A DNA stretch of 64,000 nucleotides from UBA6136 sp044351045. GTDB taxonomy: Bacteria; Pseudomonadota; Gammaproteobacteria; Methylococcales; Methylococcaceae. The DNA lies in the NCBI GenBank assembly GCA_044351045.1, contig JBILGM010000002.1:62001-126000 (forward strand). Direction: 5' to 3'. A program made the position numbers and the translations under genes. The notes beneath the pieces are model-generated. The model ran no database searches, was not told the DNA's origin, and saw nothing but the letters and a program-made list of their open reading frames with translations. Positions 1 to 8,881 of this stretch are shown here, piece after piece. The stretch's first letter is position 1. Each line of letters begins with the position of its first letter.

Positions 1-144
1 CTTGGTGCCTGTAATCCGGCTGGGAACAATCTTGCCGGTCTCGGAAAGGTACTCCTGAAGCAGGTCGAGATCTTTGTAATCGATTACCTGCCCCTCTTCG
101 GAGGAAAATCTGCAGAACTTTCTACGTTTGAATTGACGTGCCAT
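1..144 (-). CDS. rpsR: 30S ribosomal protein S18 (partial, C-terminus outside window)
   Basis: Reading the minus strand from the ATG at 144 gives MARQFKRRKFCRF, the usual basic N-terminus of S18, followed by the conserved IDYKDLDLL and a region ending SRITGTK at the window edge. S18 is a small-subunit protein that pairs with S6 on the ribosome platform. About 48 residues are visible out of the family's roughly 75, so the gene is cut by the window rather than broken. It lies 53 bases downstream of rpsF on the same strand, the normal rpsF-rpsR order; no priB lies between them. Confidence 0.95.
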   Translation of the reverse strand, partial: MARQFKRRKFCRFSSEEGQVIDYKDLDLLQEYLSETGKIVPSRITGTK

Positions 145-197
145 CTAAAAAACCTCGTTATCTGAATTTCGTGATTGTCTTGATCCGTTGGAAGAAC

Positions 198-596
198 TTA
201 GAGCTCAACTGCTTCCGGAGCAGCAGCCTCGCTGGCTTCTTCGACCTCCTCATCGCGAATTTCAGCAGATTCCTGATAGCCTTCTCTAGCCATCGGGGAA
301 GTTTCGGTAATAGCCTCTTCCCTGCGGATGGTCAGACTCCGAAGTACCGCGTCGTTGAAGCGGAATCCACTCTCGAGCTCTTCCAGAGTAGCCTGGTCGC
401 ATTCGATATTCATCAGCACATAGTGTGCCTTGTGTATTTTGTTGATCGGGTAAGCCAGTTGTCGGCGTCCCCAGTCCTCAAGGCGATGGATGCTGCCCGA
501 GGCGGACTCGATCAGTCCGCGATAGCGTTCCAGCATGGCTGGAACCTGTGCGCTCTGATCGGGATGAACCATGAAAACGATTTCATAATGTCGCAT
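198..596 (-). CDS. rpsF: 30S ribosomal protein S6
   Basis: 132 residues beginning MRHYEIVFMVHPDQ, the standard S6 start, with the conserved segments RLEDWGRRQLAYPI and YVLMNIE. S6 binds S18 and 16S rRNA in the platform of the small subunit. The C-terminal 30 residues are acidic and low-complexity (rich in Glu and Ala), a common tail in proteobacterial S6 that can be polyglutamylated in some species. It is the first gene of an rpsF-rpsR unit running to the left edge. The convergent or overlapping open frames on the other strand have no family features. Confidence 0.97.
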   Translation of the reverse strand: MRHYEIVFMVHPDQSAQVPAMLERYRGLIESASGSIHRLEDWGRRQLAYPINKIHKAHYVLMNIECDQATLEELESGFRFNDAVLRSLTIRREEAITETSPMAREGYQESAEIRDEEVEEASEAAAPEAVEL

Positions 597-748
597 GAAT
601 GCTCCTTACGGTTAATGAAGCCCCCCGAAAACCGGTGGGGCAAGGAGTGGCGGCCATCGCCGGCCGCCAACTAAACAATGGAATAATAAAGAAGCGGTTG
701 GGATAAGGCAAACCGCAACAGGGATCGGTTTAGCCTTTTGCGTACTGG

Positions 749-1702
749 TCAGTCCAGTGAATCCAGATATTTGTCAGCATCCAGGGCCGCCATGCAACCC
801 GAGCCGGCAGACGTGATGGCTTGCCGATAAATCGAATCCGCCACGTCCCCCGCTGCAAACACGCCCTGCACACTGGTCGCCGTGCTGCCGCCTTCGGTAC
901 CACTCCTGACCTGTATATAGCCGTTTTTCATCTGGATTTGGCCGTCGAAGATTTGCGTGTTCGGACTATGTCCAATGGCAATGAACACGCCGTCCACTTG
1001 AAGTTCCTTGGTGTCGCCATGCTCGGTTTGCTTGATGCGGATACCGGTCACACCCATGTCATCACCCAGCACCTCATCCAGCGTGTGGTTCCATTCAATC
1101 GTCACGTTACCGTTACTCACCCGCTCCTGCAGTTTGTCGGAGAGAATCTTTTCCGATCGGAATTTGTCGCGCCGGTGGACTACGGTGACGTGCGCGGCAA
1201 TATTCGCCAGATAAAGTGCCTCTTCGACGGCCGTATTGCCACCACCGATCACGGCCACTCGCTTGTTGCGATAGAAAAATCCATCGCAGGTCGCGCAAGC
1301 CGAAACGCCCTTGCCTTTGTAGGTTTCTTCCGAGGGCAGACCCAGGTAGCGTGCAGATGCCCCAGTCGCGATGACCAGCGCATCACAGGTATAGGCACCG
1401 GCATCGCCAATCAGTTTGAAGGGTCGCCCACCGAGTTCACTCGTATGGATGTGGTCAAAAATAATTTCCGTCTCGAACCTTTCGGCATGGCGCTTCATGC
1501 GTTCCATCAGTTCCGGACCTTGGACGCCATCAGCATCACCCGGCCAATTGTCGACTTCAGTTGTCGTCGTCAGTTGACCTCCCATCTCCAGTCCGGTGAC
1601 CAGGACCGGCTTGAGATTGGCGCGTGCCGCATAGACCGCAGCGGAATATCCGGCGGGACCGGAACCAAGAATCAACACTCGACAATGTTTCGCTTCTGCC
1701 AT
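749..1702 (-). CDS. trxB: Thioredoxin-disulfide reductase
   Basis: 317 residues, typical length. The N-terminal FAD motif GSGPAG is near residue 13, the redox-active CATC disulfide near residue 137, the NADPH motif GGGNTAVEEA in the middle domain, and the C-terminal FAD motif AAGDVAD near residue 287. The enzyme uses NADPH to reduce thioredoxin in the cytoplasm. It is divergent from ftsK across about 225 bases, the same pairing seen in many gammaproteobacteria, so the spacer should hold promoters for both. Confidence 0.97.
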   Translation of the reverse strand: MAEAKHCRVLILGSGPAGYSAAVYAARANLKPVLVTGLEMGGQLTTTTEVDNWPGDADGVQGPELMERMKRHAERFETEIIFDHIHTSELGGRPFKLIGDAGAYTCDALVIATGASARYLGLPSEETYKGKGVSACATCDGFFYRNKRVAVIGGGNTAVEEALYLANIAAHVTVVHRRDKFRSEKILSDKLQERVSNGNVTIEWNHTLDEVLGDDMGVTGIRIKQTEHGDTKELQVDGVFIAIGHSPNTQIFDGQIQMKNGYIQVRSGTEGGSTATSVQGVFAAGDVADSIYRQAITSAGSGCMAALDADKYLDSLD

Positions 1703-1909
1703 GACATCCTCTATGGTTAACCAAGTTTGGGTGGGAATTGATCGGCTCGGTCTGAGTGACCTGAACGCACAGCCTTAGCCGACATTGGATGAATCTTAAC
1801 GGGGAAGAATAGCCATGATTAGGAAAACGGTCGACCCCAGTCGCATAAGGAATATGACCTTAATGCCCGGCTAGGGCAAAATAGAGTTAATTTTTGGGTT
1901 ACTTCGCCC

Positions 1910-1935
1910 GCGGACACCTCAAATGAAGTGTCCGC
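1910..1935. repeat. Inverted repeat overlapping the predicted ftsK start
   Basis: An 8-base perfect inverted repeat (GCGGACAC at 1910-1917, GTGTCCGC at 1928-1935) with a 10-base loop. Its right arm contains the GTG at 1928 that gives the longest ftsK frame. In mRNA it would hide that start codon, so either ftsK starts later (an in-frame TTG lies at 1952) or initiation is restrained by the hairpin. Confidence 0.5.
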
Positions 1936-4318
1936 AGGCCTTGGCAATAATTTGGGGGCATGGTTGACTGACTTCTACCGGAAGTTCGCGATAGGTCGTG
2001 AACTGGGCGCTACGCTTCTGCGAGGATTGAGAGAATCCGCACTGCTCCTTTATTTGGCAGTGTCTATGTTGCTGCTCATCTCGCTCCTGAGCTTCCATAT
2101 GAACGATCCAGGCTGGCGTCATCCCGCCAGTTCGAGGACAGCAATTCACAACGCTGCGGGTTCTTTTGGTGCCTGGCTGGCTGATTTCTTCCTGTCGGTA
2201 TTCGGGATCAGCGCTTATCTGTTGCCTTTTATTCTGGCGATTCATGGGCTCCTGATTTACCGCAACGCCGAGGCTGATAAAACCTCTCCACTGGACAGAG
2301 CCTTGCGCTGGGCGGGTTTCATTATCGCGCTGACCGCCGCCACCGGCATTACCGAACGGTTCATGATTCGGCCACGAATTTCTTTGCCGGAAGGTTATGG
2401 CGGCATTCTCGGACAAGAGGTTTCCGATCATTTTTTCAGTGCCTTCGGCACGACCGGCATGACTATCCTCCTCGTTGCCCTTTTTTTGGCGGGCGTTTCA
2501 CTGTTCAGTGGTCTGTCATGGGTGTGGGTGCTGGATGGTGCTGGCGCTTGTGGCCTTCGCATCGTCGAATGGTTCACACCGATAATCGGCAAAATTGAAG
2601 CTAGACAGTGGCTGCGGAGGAAAGCTGAAGCCATGCATCCCGCATCGGCAGGCGCCACCCTCACCGAATCAGAACCCTTGATTCGCCATAAACGGGAGGA
2701 GGAGTCATTTCCCGCGCCGGCGCTCCCTGTTGCTGCCTCTCCAAGCCCAACGGGACCCATCAGCATCAAGCCTCGAAAACCCGAGAAAAAATCAAATCTC
2801 GCGCCTGTCCATGTCGGCGAGTTGCCCTCGCTGGATTTGCTTAACAACCGGGCTCCCCGTATCCGCGGCTACTCGAATACTCAACTCGAGGAAATGTCTC
2901 GGCAGCTCGAATCCATCCTCGACGATTTTGGGGTCGAAGTACAGGTCATGGAGGTGCATCCCGGTCCGGTCATCACCCGATTTGAAGTTCAGCCCGCTCC
3001 CGGCGTGAAGGTCAGCCGGATCAGCGGGCTGGCCAAGGACTTGGCGCGAACCCTGTCGGTTACCAGCGTGCGTGTGGTCGAGATCATCCCGGGCAAGACA
3101 GTCATTGGTCTGGAAATTCCCAATGAGGAGCGCGAAACCGTACTACTGCATTCGGTGCTGGCATCATCGGTCTATCAGGACAGCCATTCACCATTGACCC
3201 TGACACTGGGCAAAGACATCAGCGGCAACCCCGTCGTCGCCAATCTCGCACGCATGCCTCACTTGCTGGTGGCAGGCACCACCGGCTCCGGAAAATCGGT
3301 CGCGGTCAACGTCATGATTCTCAGCATGCTTTACAAGGCGAGGCCAGACGATGTTCGGTTGATCATGATTGATCCAAAAATGCTGGAACTTTCGATCTAT
3401 GAAGGCATTCCGCATTTGCTGACACCGGTTGTCACCGACATGAAAGAAGCCGCCAATGCCTTGCGTTGGTGCGTTGCCGAGATGGAGCGTCGCTACAAAC
3501 TCATGTCCTTGATGGGGGTGAGAAACCTGGCCGGATTCAATCAGAAGATCACTGAAGCCATCGCGGCCGGGGAACCTATCCGTGATCCGCTTTGGTCGCC
3601 TGACCTGATGACCGAAAACGACGAAGCGCCCTTCCTGGAACCCTTACCCTTCATTGTCATCGTCATCGACGAACTGGCCGACATGATGATGATCGTGGGC
3701 AAGAAGGTTGAAGAACTCATTGCACGGCTGGCGCAGAAAGCCCGTGCTGCCGGCTTGCATCTGATTTTGGCCACACAGCGGCCCTCGGTGGATGTGATCA
3801 CCGGCCTGATCAAGGCCAACATACCGACCCGGCTCGCTTTCCAGGTGTCCTCCAAGATCGACTCGCGCACGATCCTTGATCAGGGCGGTGCCGAATCATT
3901 GCTCGGCAATGGTGACATGCTCTATCTACCGCCGGGCACCGGGTTACCCATGCGTGCGCATGGTGCTTTCGTGTCTGATGACGAGGTCCACCATGTCGTT
4001 GAGTTTCTGAAGCGGACCGGGCCACCCGACTACATCGAAGACATCACCCGCTTTTCTGAAGACGGTGGCGGCGATTTCTCGGGTTACAAAGGCTCGAATG
4101 AAGGCGGTGAGGAATCCGATGCGCTTTATGACGAAGCGGTTCGTTTTGTCACGGAGTCACGCAAGGCATCGATTTCTAGCGTTCAGCGGCGCTTCAAGGT
4201 CGGTTACAACCGCGCGGCGCGCATGATCGAGGATATGGAAAACGCCGGCATTGTCGGGCCGGCGGAAACCAATGGCAGCCGCGAAGTACTGGCTCCGCCA
4301 CCGCCATCGTTGGATTAG
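1928..4318 (+). CDS. ftsK: DNA translocase FtsK
   Basis: 796 residues. The N-terminal third has four hydrophobic segments (about residues 35-60, 75-105, 110-135, 165-200) that anchor it at the septum. A linker rich in Pro, Ser and Lys follows. The RecA-like motor shows Walker A GTTGSGKS near residue 450 and Walker B IVIDELADMM near residue 580. The last 65 residues form the winged-helix gamma domain (DEAVRFVTESRKASIS, VGYNRAARM) that reads polar KOPS sites. FtsK pumps chromosome ends through the division septum and activates XerCD. The start is uncertain: GTG at 1928 sits in a hairpin arm; TTG at 1952 is the next in-frame choice, and neither has a clear ribosome-binding site. Confidence 0.95.
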   Translation: MSAGLGNNLGAWLTDFYRKFAIGRELGATLLRGLRESALLLYLAVSMLLLISLLSFHMNDPGWRHPASSRTAIHNAAGSFGAWLADFFLSVFGISAYLLPFILAIHGLLIYRNAEADKTSPLDRALRWAGFIIALTAATGITERFMIRPRISLPEGYGGILGQEVSDHFFSAFGTTGMTILLVALFLAGVSLFSGLSWVWVLDGAGACGLRIVEWFTPIIGKIEARQWLRRKAEAMHPASAGATLTESEPLIRHKREEESFPAPALPVAASPSPTGPISIKPRKPEKKSNLAPVHVGELPSLDLLNNRAPRIRGYSNTQLEEMSRQLESILDDFGVEVQVMEVHPGPVITRFEVQPAPGVKVSRISGLAKDLARTLSVTSVRVVEIIPGKTVIGLEIPNEERETVLLHSVLASSVYQDSHSPLTLTLGKDISGNPVVANLARMPHLLVAGTTGSGKSVAVNVMILSMLYKARPDDVRLIMIDPKMLELSIYEGIPHLLTPVVTDMKEAANALRWCVAEMERRYKLMSLMGVRNLAGFNQKITEAIAAGEPIRDPLWSPDLMTENDEAPFLEPLPFIVIVIDELADMMMIVGKKVEELIARLAQKARAAGLHLILATQRPSVDVITGLIKANIPTRLAFQVSSKIDSRTILDQGGAESLLGNGDMLYLPPGTGLPMRAHGAFVSDDEVHHVVEFLKRTGPPDYIEDITRFSEDGGGDFSGYKGSNEGGEESDALYDEAVRFVTESRKASISSVQRRFKVGYNRAARMIEDMENAGIVGPAETNGSREVLAPPPPSLD

Positions 4319-4348
4319 ATCGGCCCCCGAGGGGGCACCTCTCCGATA

Positions 4349-4774
4349 TTACTTCGTGGACCAAAATTGGGTCGGGCCAGCCTTATGGGCTTTAACCTTC
4401 TCCACGCTCCGGCAAAAACCCGGCTTGTCCAGAAAGCTTTCCGCCACCACCAGGCCGGTGTAAACGCCGAAGTCCGTCATCAGGGCCTGCTCAAAACGAC
4501 GATGCTCACCCGCATCGTTGGTTTTGCCTTTGCTCAACCGGGTAAAAGCATCGTCATAAGCCTTCGAATTGATCGCAAGGCCAGGGCAGGCATCCACAGC
4601 CACTTGGGCGAATGCCATATCCAAAAGGGTACGCTGGCCGGATTTTCCGACCAACTGGCTCACCCGTGCCTCCATCGATTTCCAGGCGGGATCGAGTTTT
4701 TTGATCAAATCCGCATCTGCCCCCATGGCCGGGTGACTGGCGGCAAACAGCATGGCAAGTGCAATTTTCTTCAT
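4349..4774 (-). CDS. Exported protein of unknown function
   Basis: 141 residues starting MKKIALAMLFAASHPAMGADA, a short lysine-led hydrophobic signal peptide with a likely cut after AMGA. The mature part is mainly helical, with two cysteines (in DACPGL and PGFCRSV) that could form a periplasmic disulfide. I do not recognise a family. It is convergent with ftsK, 30 bases away, and follows the small lipoprotein gene by 15 bases on the same strand, so the two are probably co-transcribed. Confidence 0.75.
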   Translation of the reverse strand: MKKIALAMLFAASHPAMGADADLIKKLDPAWKSMEARVSQLVGKSGQRTLLDMAFAQVAVDACPGLAINSKAYDDAFTRLSKGKTNDAGEHRRFEQALMTDFGVYTGLVVAESFLDKPGFCRSVEKVKAHKAGPTQFWSTK

Positions 4775-4789
4775 ATTCCTGAGTTCTCC

Positions 4790-5056
4790 TTAACGACCGT
4801 GGCCAGGATGATAAAAATCACCGCCGGCATGATTGTCGACGAATGCATTGTTGTGATTCGAGGCATAAACGTCTGTCGTGTGGTTATAGGTATAGACATT
4901 CGTATGTCCATAGCTGCCACCATAGAATCCGCCCATGGGCATGCCCATCATTCCGTAGCCCATCGGCATGCCACCGACGCCCACTCCAATGCTTGGCCCA
5001 CATCCTGCCAGGTTAGCGGCCAATATAAATGCCGGAACAATCAGTCGTTTTAGCAT
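4790..5056 (-). CDS. Small Gly/His/Met-rich lipoprotein
   Basis: 88 residues from the ATG at 5056 (MLKRLIVPAFILAANLAGC). LAGC is a good lipobox, giving a lipidated Cys at residue 19. The mature protein is short and low-complexity: Gly/Met-rich (GGMPMGYGMMGMP) and then rich in Asn, Tyr and His (HNNAFVDNH). The His and Met residues could bind metal such as copper or nickel, but that is only an inference from composition. An upstream in-frame start at 5080 would add MNNREVES and spoil the signal peptide, so the later start is preferred. Confidence 0.7.
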   Translation of the reverse strand: MLKRLIVPAFILAANLAGCGPSIGVGVGGMPMGYGMMGMPMGGFYGGSYGHTNVYTYNHTTDVYASNHNNAFVDNHAGGDFYHPGHGR

Positions 5057-5148
5057 GCTCTCCACCTCACGATTATTCAAAAACCGGATTCTACTCGTTA
5101 AATCGGCAGCGCTTCAGCAGGTTGCGATGAATGATACTTGGAGCCTGG

Positions 5149-5886
5149 CTAGTTAAAGGCCAGACGAGCAGGTTTGAGAAGATTGCGGGTGTAACGCTCA
5201 ATCAGCAGGCTAAATGGTGTCCCGTTTCCGGTTTGCAACAAAGCCCTGTGCTCGAACAGAAAATACGGCGGAGCCATTTCCCCCGATGGCGACTTGACAA
5301 GAGTTCTCCTTGGGTCCGACAGAGCCGCCCAAAGCAGACTGGCGGATAGCGTGTGCCGAGTGAATCCCAAAGGCTTGACCACTTTGCCAAAGGGGCGTTC
5401 CGAGCTATCCAGAGCTTTGTTCATGACCGGCGTCAGACGCGCAGGCACATACCAGTTATCGGCTTCCGATAGCACCATGTCACCACACTTCAGACGGACA
5501 TGCCTGAACTTGAGCGCTATTTCAGGGCCGACACGCAGATATTGGCGTATTTCCGGGGTTGGCTGGGGATCGACCATTTTTGAACGCTCGGCGGTAATAA
5601 TCGCTGGATGGACCTGCCCCAGTCCCTTGCACCACCGCTCCAGAGTCTCGGTGGCGCTATCATGACTAAGCAGATCAACCTGCAGGGATTGTATTGCTGC
5701 CAGTGCCTCAAAACGCGATAAAGTCTCCCGATCAACACACTCAGGCGCGCCGTCGGCGCGAATGGCATCAATCAACAGGATTAGCATGGCGTATGAGAAG
5801 CGCGTCAGAGTGGGCATAGCGGCATGGATTGCTGAGTGGGCTACAACCGACTGCTTGGGTGCGTCCGGTTGCATCATCGGGGTCAT
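5149..5886 (-). CDS. Chorismate-lyase-like (UbiC/UTRA fold) protein
   Basis: 245 residues. The central and C-terminal parts resemble the chorismate pyruvate-lyase superfamily: KCGDMVLSEADNWYVPARL, then PFGKVVKPLGFTRHTL, then FEHRALL and PFSLLIERYTRNLL, with the Arg-containing strand and the late Glu (LIERY) expected of the UbiC active site. UbiC removes pyruvate from chorismate to make 4-hydroxybenzoate for ubiquinone. This protein is longer than classical UbiC (about 165 residues), with an N-terminal region containing a hydrophobic stretch (YAMLILLIDAI) that may export or anchor it, so it may belong to a separate, less studied branch. Divergent from the K+ channel gene by 33 bases. Confidence 0.6.
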   Translation of the reverse strand: MTPMMQPDAPKQSVVAHSAIHAAMPTLTRFSYAMLILLIDAIRADGAPECVDRETLSRFEALAAIQSLQVDLLSHDSATETLERWCKGLGQVHPAIITAERSKMVDPQPTPEIRQYLRVGPEIALKFRHVRLKCGDMVLSEADNWYVPARLTPVMNKALDSSERPFGKVVKPLGFTRHTLSASLLWAALSDPRRTLVKSPSGEMAPPYFLFEHRALLQTGNGTPFSLLIERYTRNLLKPARLAFN

Positions 5887-5919
5887 TGAGGTGTTCTACC
5901 TACAAACTATCGTTTCAAT

Positions 5920-6597
5920 ATGCAATATTCACTGACATTCCTGGCTCGCATGCAGAGGACCATTGGCAACTATGGGTTACTCAGTCTCGCCATTCTCCTG
6001 ATGATGTTGATCAGGCCATTTCTGGAGGAAGGCGACCAGCGGGGGCTCTCCGTAGACATCCTGTTCACGATGGTGTTTTTCACCGGAATTCACGCCGCAA
6101 GAAAGCAGAAAAACCAATACTGGGTGGCCATTTTACTCGCCAGCATCGGCCTCGCCGGCCGTATTCATCTGCACCTCAGCTATTACTGGCTGGTGCCGAT
6201 TCTGGTGCAGGGCTCGGCCATGCTGTTTTTCTTGCATGCGCTCTACAACGTCATTGCACACGTCTGGGCCGAACGGCATCGCGTTAATCATGACGTCATC
6301 TTTGCAGCAGTGAGCGCCTATCTCCTGCTCGGACTGGTTTGGGCCTACTTCTATGAGTTCCTTGAAATGGCCAATCCGGGGTCCTTCAAGGGTGACCATG
6401 GGGTCATGGAAAAGGATGATTTCTTCTATTTCAGCTTTGTAACCCTGGCAACGGTGGGTTACGGCGACATCGTTCCACTCACACGCGCGGGCCGATCATT
6501 AGCGATTGTAGAGGCCCTGGCTGGCCAGCTTTTCCTAACCATACTCATCGCTCGCCTCATTGGCGCCTACGTGGCCCAGTATCAGAGGCAAGACTGA
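5920..6597 (+). CDS. Voltage-gated-type potassium channel, six membrane segments
   Basis: 225 residues with six hydrophobic segments and the selectivity filter TVGYGD near residue 178, between the fifth and sixth segments. The pore loop FVTLATVGYGDIVPLT matches bacterial K+ channels (Ion_trans_2 type). No charged S4-like array and no cytoplasmic RCK/TrkA domain is visible, so gating cannot be predicted. It is followed after 35 bases by gcvH, but a good ribosome-binding site lies in front of gcvH, so co-transcription is possible and functional linkage is not implied. Confidence 0.85.
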   Translation: MQYSLTFLARMQRTIGNYGLLSLAILLMMLIRPFLEEGDQRGLSVDILFTMVFFTGIHAARKQKNQYWVAILLASIGLAGRIHLHLSYYWLVPILVQGSAMLFFLHALYNVIAHVWAERHRVNHDVIFAAVSAYLLLGLVWAYFYEFLEMANPGSFKGDHGVMEKDDFFYFSFVTLATVGYGDIVPLTRAGRSLAIVEALAGQLFLTILIARLIGAYVAQYQRQD

Positions 6598-6632
6598 TAT
6601 GATCAGACTTTATGCAAAAAACAGGAGAGACC

Positions 6633-7019
6633 ATGTCAGATATTCCAGCGCATCTCAAGTACACCGACTCACACGAATGGGTCCGCCGCGAGCCGGACGG
6701 CACCCTAACAGTGGGCATCACCGATCACGCCCAGGAAGCGCTGGGTGATCTGGTGTACATCGAGCTGCCGGAGGTGGGCAGCCATTGCACCGCACGCAAG
6801 CCCATTATCGTCGTGGAATCGGTCAAGGCCGCCTCCGATGTCCATGCCCCGGTCGCCGGTAGCATCACAGCCGTCAACGAGGAGGCGACGATCGCGCCCG
6901 AGAGCCTGAACACCGATGCCTATGCCGTCTGGCTCATCAAAATGACACCCGACAATCCCGCAGACGTCGATGGTCTGCTAAGCGACGAAGGTTACCGGGC
7001 AATAGCGGAGGCGGGCTGA
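6633..7019 (+). CDS. gcvH: Glycine cleavage system H protein
   Basis: 128 residues from the ATG at 6633, chosen because AGGAGAG sits 7 bases upstream and because MSDIPAHLKYTDSHEW is the usual start. The lipoylation site is the Lys in VVESVKAASDV. H protein carries the aminomethyl group between the P, T and L subunits of glycine cleavage. The other subunits are not in this window; a lone gcvH is common. No glycine riboswitch is visible upstream. Confidence 0.96.
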   Translation: MSDIPAHLKYTDSHEWVRREPDGTLTVGITDHAQEALGDLVYIELPEVGSHCTARKPIIVVESVKAASDVHAPVAGSITAVNEEATIAPESLNTDAYAVWLIKMTPDNPADVDGLLSDEGYRAIAEAG

Positions 7020-7346
7020 CAGACTCGGTATACCAATCAAATAGCAAGACAAGATCATCCTGAGTACCCCCATCCCGCATAGCCCAATCGCCCTGCTGGA
7101 AGATCCACTCTAAAAGCCCCAGCCGGACCGGGATCTATTGCTGAGGTGACCGTTACCACATGAGAAAAAATGCGGATATCCGATCGAGAACAAGGAATAG
7201 TCTCGACGTCTCCAAACAACAGGTGCGACCGGGGGATGCGCAGAGCAAACCTCTCAACATAATCAAACCGGTCCACTTGGACTTGGGTTGAAGGTCAGGA
7301 TTTGGTAGGACTTGTCTCGTAGGTTTATGATTACCATGGACATTTA
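7020..7346. other. Non-coding stretch between gcvH and transposase remnant
   Basis: About 330 bases with no supported gene, RNA or terminator. It probably includes the left flank of the decayed insertion element that follows, but I could not pick out a terminal inverted repeat or target duplication by eye. Confidence 0.4.
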
Positions 7347-8630
7347 TTGCCGTGGGATCTTGAATACTTAGAGATTTTATGCGCCTTTTCCAAGGCAATG
7401 CACTCGCCCGAAATGCTCTCCTGGGTGCGCCTCTCTCCCACCGCATTTCTCCGCCATCGACGCCTGACCCTTCCTAAGATGCTGACGCTCATACTCTCGG
7501 GTATTTGTGGGAGTCTACAACATGAACTCGACCGTTTTACCGCTAACCTCCAAGGGTCCATGGAACTCCAGCGCGAGGTCAGCGCACAGGCGTTTTCGGG
7601 GGCCCGCAGAGGGTTTTCTGCTTCTTCCGTTTTCAGGCGGCTGAATACCACGCTGCTCCATCTCATCGAGACCCGCATGCGCTTTTCTAGCTGGTGCGGG
7701 TTTCGTGTGGTGGCCGCCGATGCCTCCATGCTCCATTTGTCTCTCAAGGATGCGACGGGACGTAAGGTTCGGGAGGCCATTGCCTTTATGATGTACCTCC
7801 CAGAGATCGGGATGGCGCTCGATTTCGAACTGTATTCGCCCTAGGTGTCCGAGCGACAGATGCTTTTTGAACATCTGGAAAGCCTCAGAGCAGACGATTT
7901 ATTAGTGCTCGATGTGGCAACCCCGCCCGGTGGCTGGTAGCCGTTTTACTCGCCCGAGGCCTTCATTTCTGCATGCGTGTCGACGATACCGGATTTGCCG
8001 AAGTGGCTCGCTTCAGGAGATCGGGGGACGCGCAGGCGCTGGTCACGCTGGCGCCTCCTTCCGCCGCTGATGCCGAGGACTAAGACTGTCCCCATATACC
8101 CCTCAGGTTCAACTGGTTCGCGTTGTTACCCCCACGGCTCGGGTTCATATCCTCATGACCTCGTTACCCAACGCCATGGCGTATCCCGCAGCGGGCTTTG
8201 GCGATCTGTACCACGCCAGATGACGTATTGAGGACGCTTGCAAACGCATCCAGCATCGGCTGGCCTTGGAACATTTGACCGGCATCTGCTGGCTTTCTGC
8301 TCAACAAGACTTCGGTGCCAAGATCTTGGGCGACAACCTCCATGCGCTATCTGTCTATTGCGCGGCCCAAGACCCTGCCGCAACCCCACCAAAGCTCGGA
8401 AACCGGGGACATTCAACCGCCGCTACCAACCCAACCGGGCCTTCGCCTTTGCCGCGATCAAAAGCCGGATGCAGCGATGGCTACTGCCCATCCCGATCTC
8501 ACTCGATGACATCGAAAGGTTGTTTGCCGAGTGAATGCGGAACCTCATTGCTGTCATGCCGGGGACTTCAAAAACCCGAAACATGGGCAGGAAACCGCAT
8601 AAACACATGGCTTACAAAGCCTGTGCGTAA
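7347..8630 (+). pseudogene. IS4-type transposase remnant (multiple stops and frameshifts)
   Basis: The first piece (7347-7844) reads LRHRRLTLPKMLTLILSG and VVAADASMLHLSL, typical of the N-terminal half and first catalytic Asp of IS4-family DDE transposases. It is stopped by TAG at 7842, continues as VSERQMLFEHLE, and is stopped again by TAG at 7938. The middle is scrambled. The C-terminal third reappears in another frame around 8230-8390 as IEDACKRIQHRL and LEHLTGICWLSAQQDFGAKI, then shifts again to YQPNRAFAFAAIK and IERLFAE. The tail HKHMAYKACA ends at 8630. With at least two stops and two shifts, this is an inactive relic. No terminal repeats were identified. Confidence 0.85.
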
Positions 8631-8881
8631 CAGGTCAGTCCGCTAAGTTGAGAGGCTTGCCATGGAAGTTCGGGCATGTCGGACAGATACTTGGTCGGGT
8701 TTCGTTTCAAGCTGAGCTAAGGCGCCCTCATGCATGAGTCAAGTTCTAGCAAGCTCACCGCGGCATTGAGACTTGTCGGTGATTTCCGACAGCCACTGTG
8801 TAAAATTGGAACTACCTGACAGGCCCACAGCTGAGTCAGGTACAAAATCTCCAATTACTAGCCGATTTGAGGCACGACACC

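Noticed and set aside
4316..4340. Terminator after ftsK (GCCCCC-GA-GGGGGC)
   Set aside because: The stem is 6 bases with a 2-base loop too tight to form as such, and no T tract follows on either strand. It may still fold with a larger loop, but it is not a convincing terminator.
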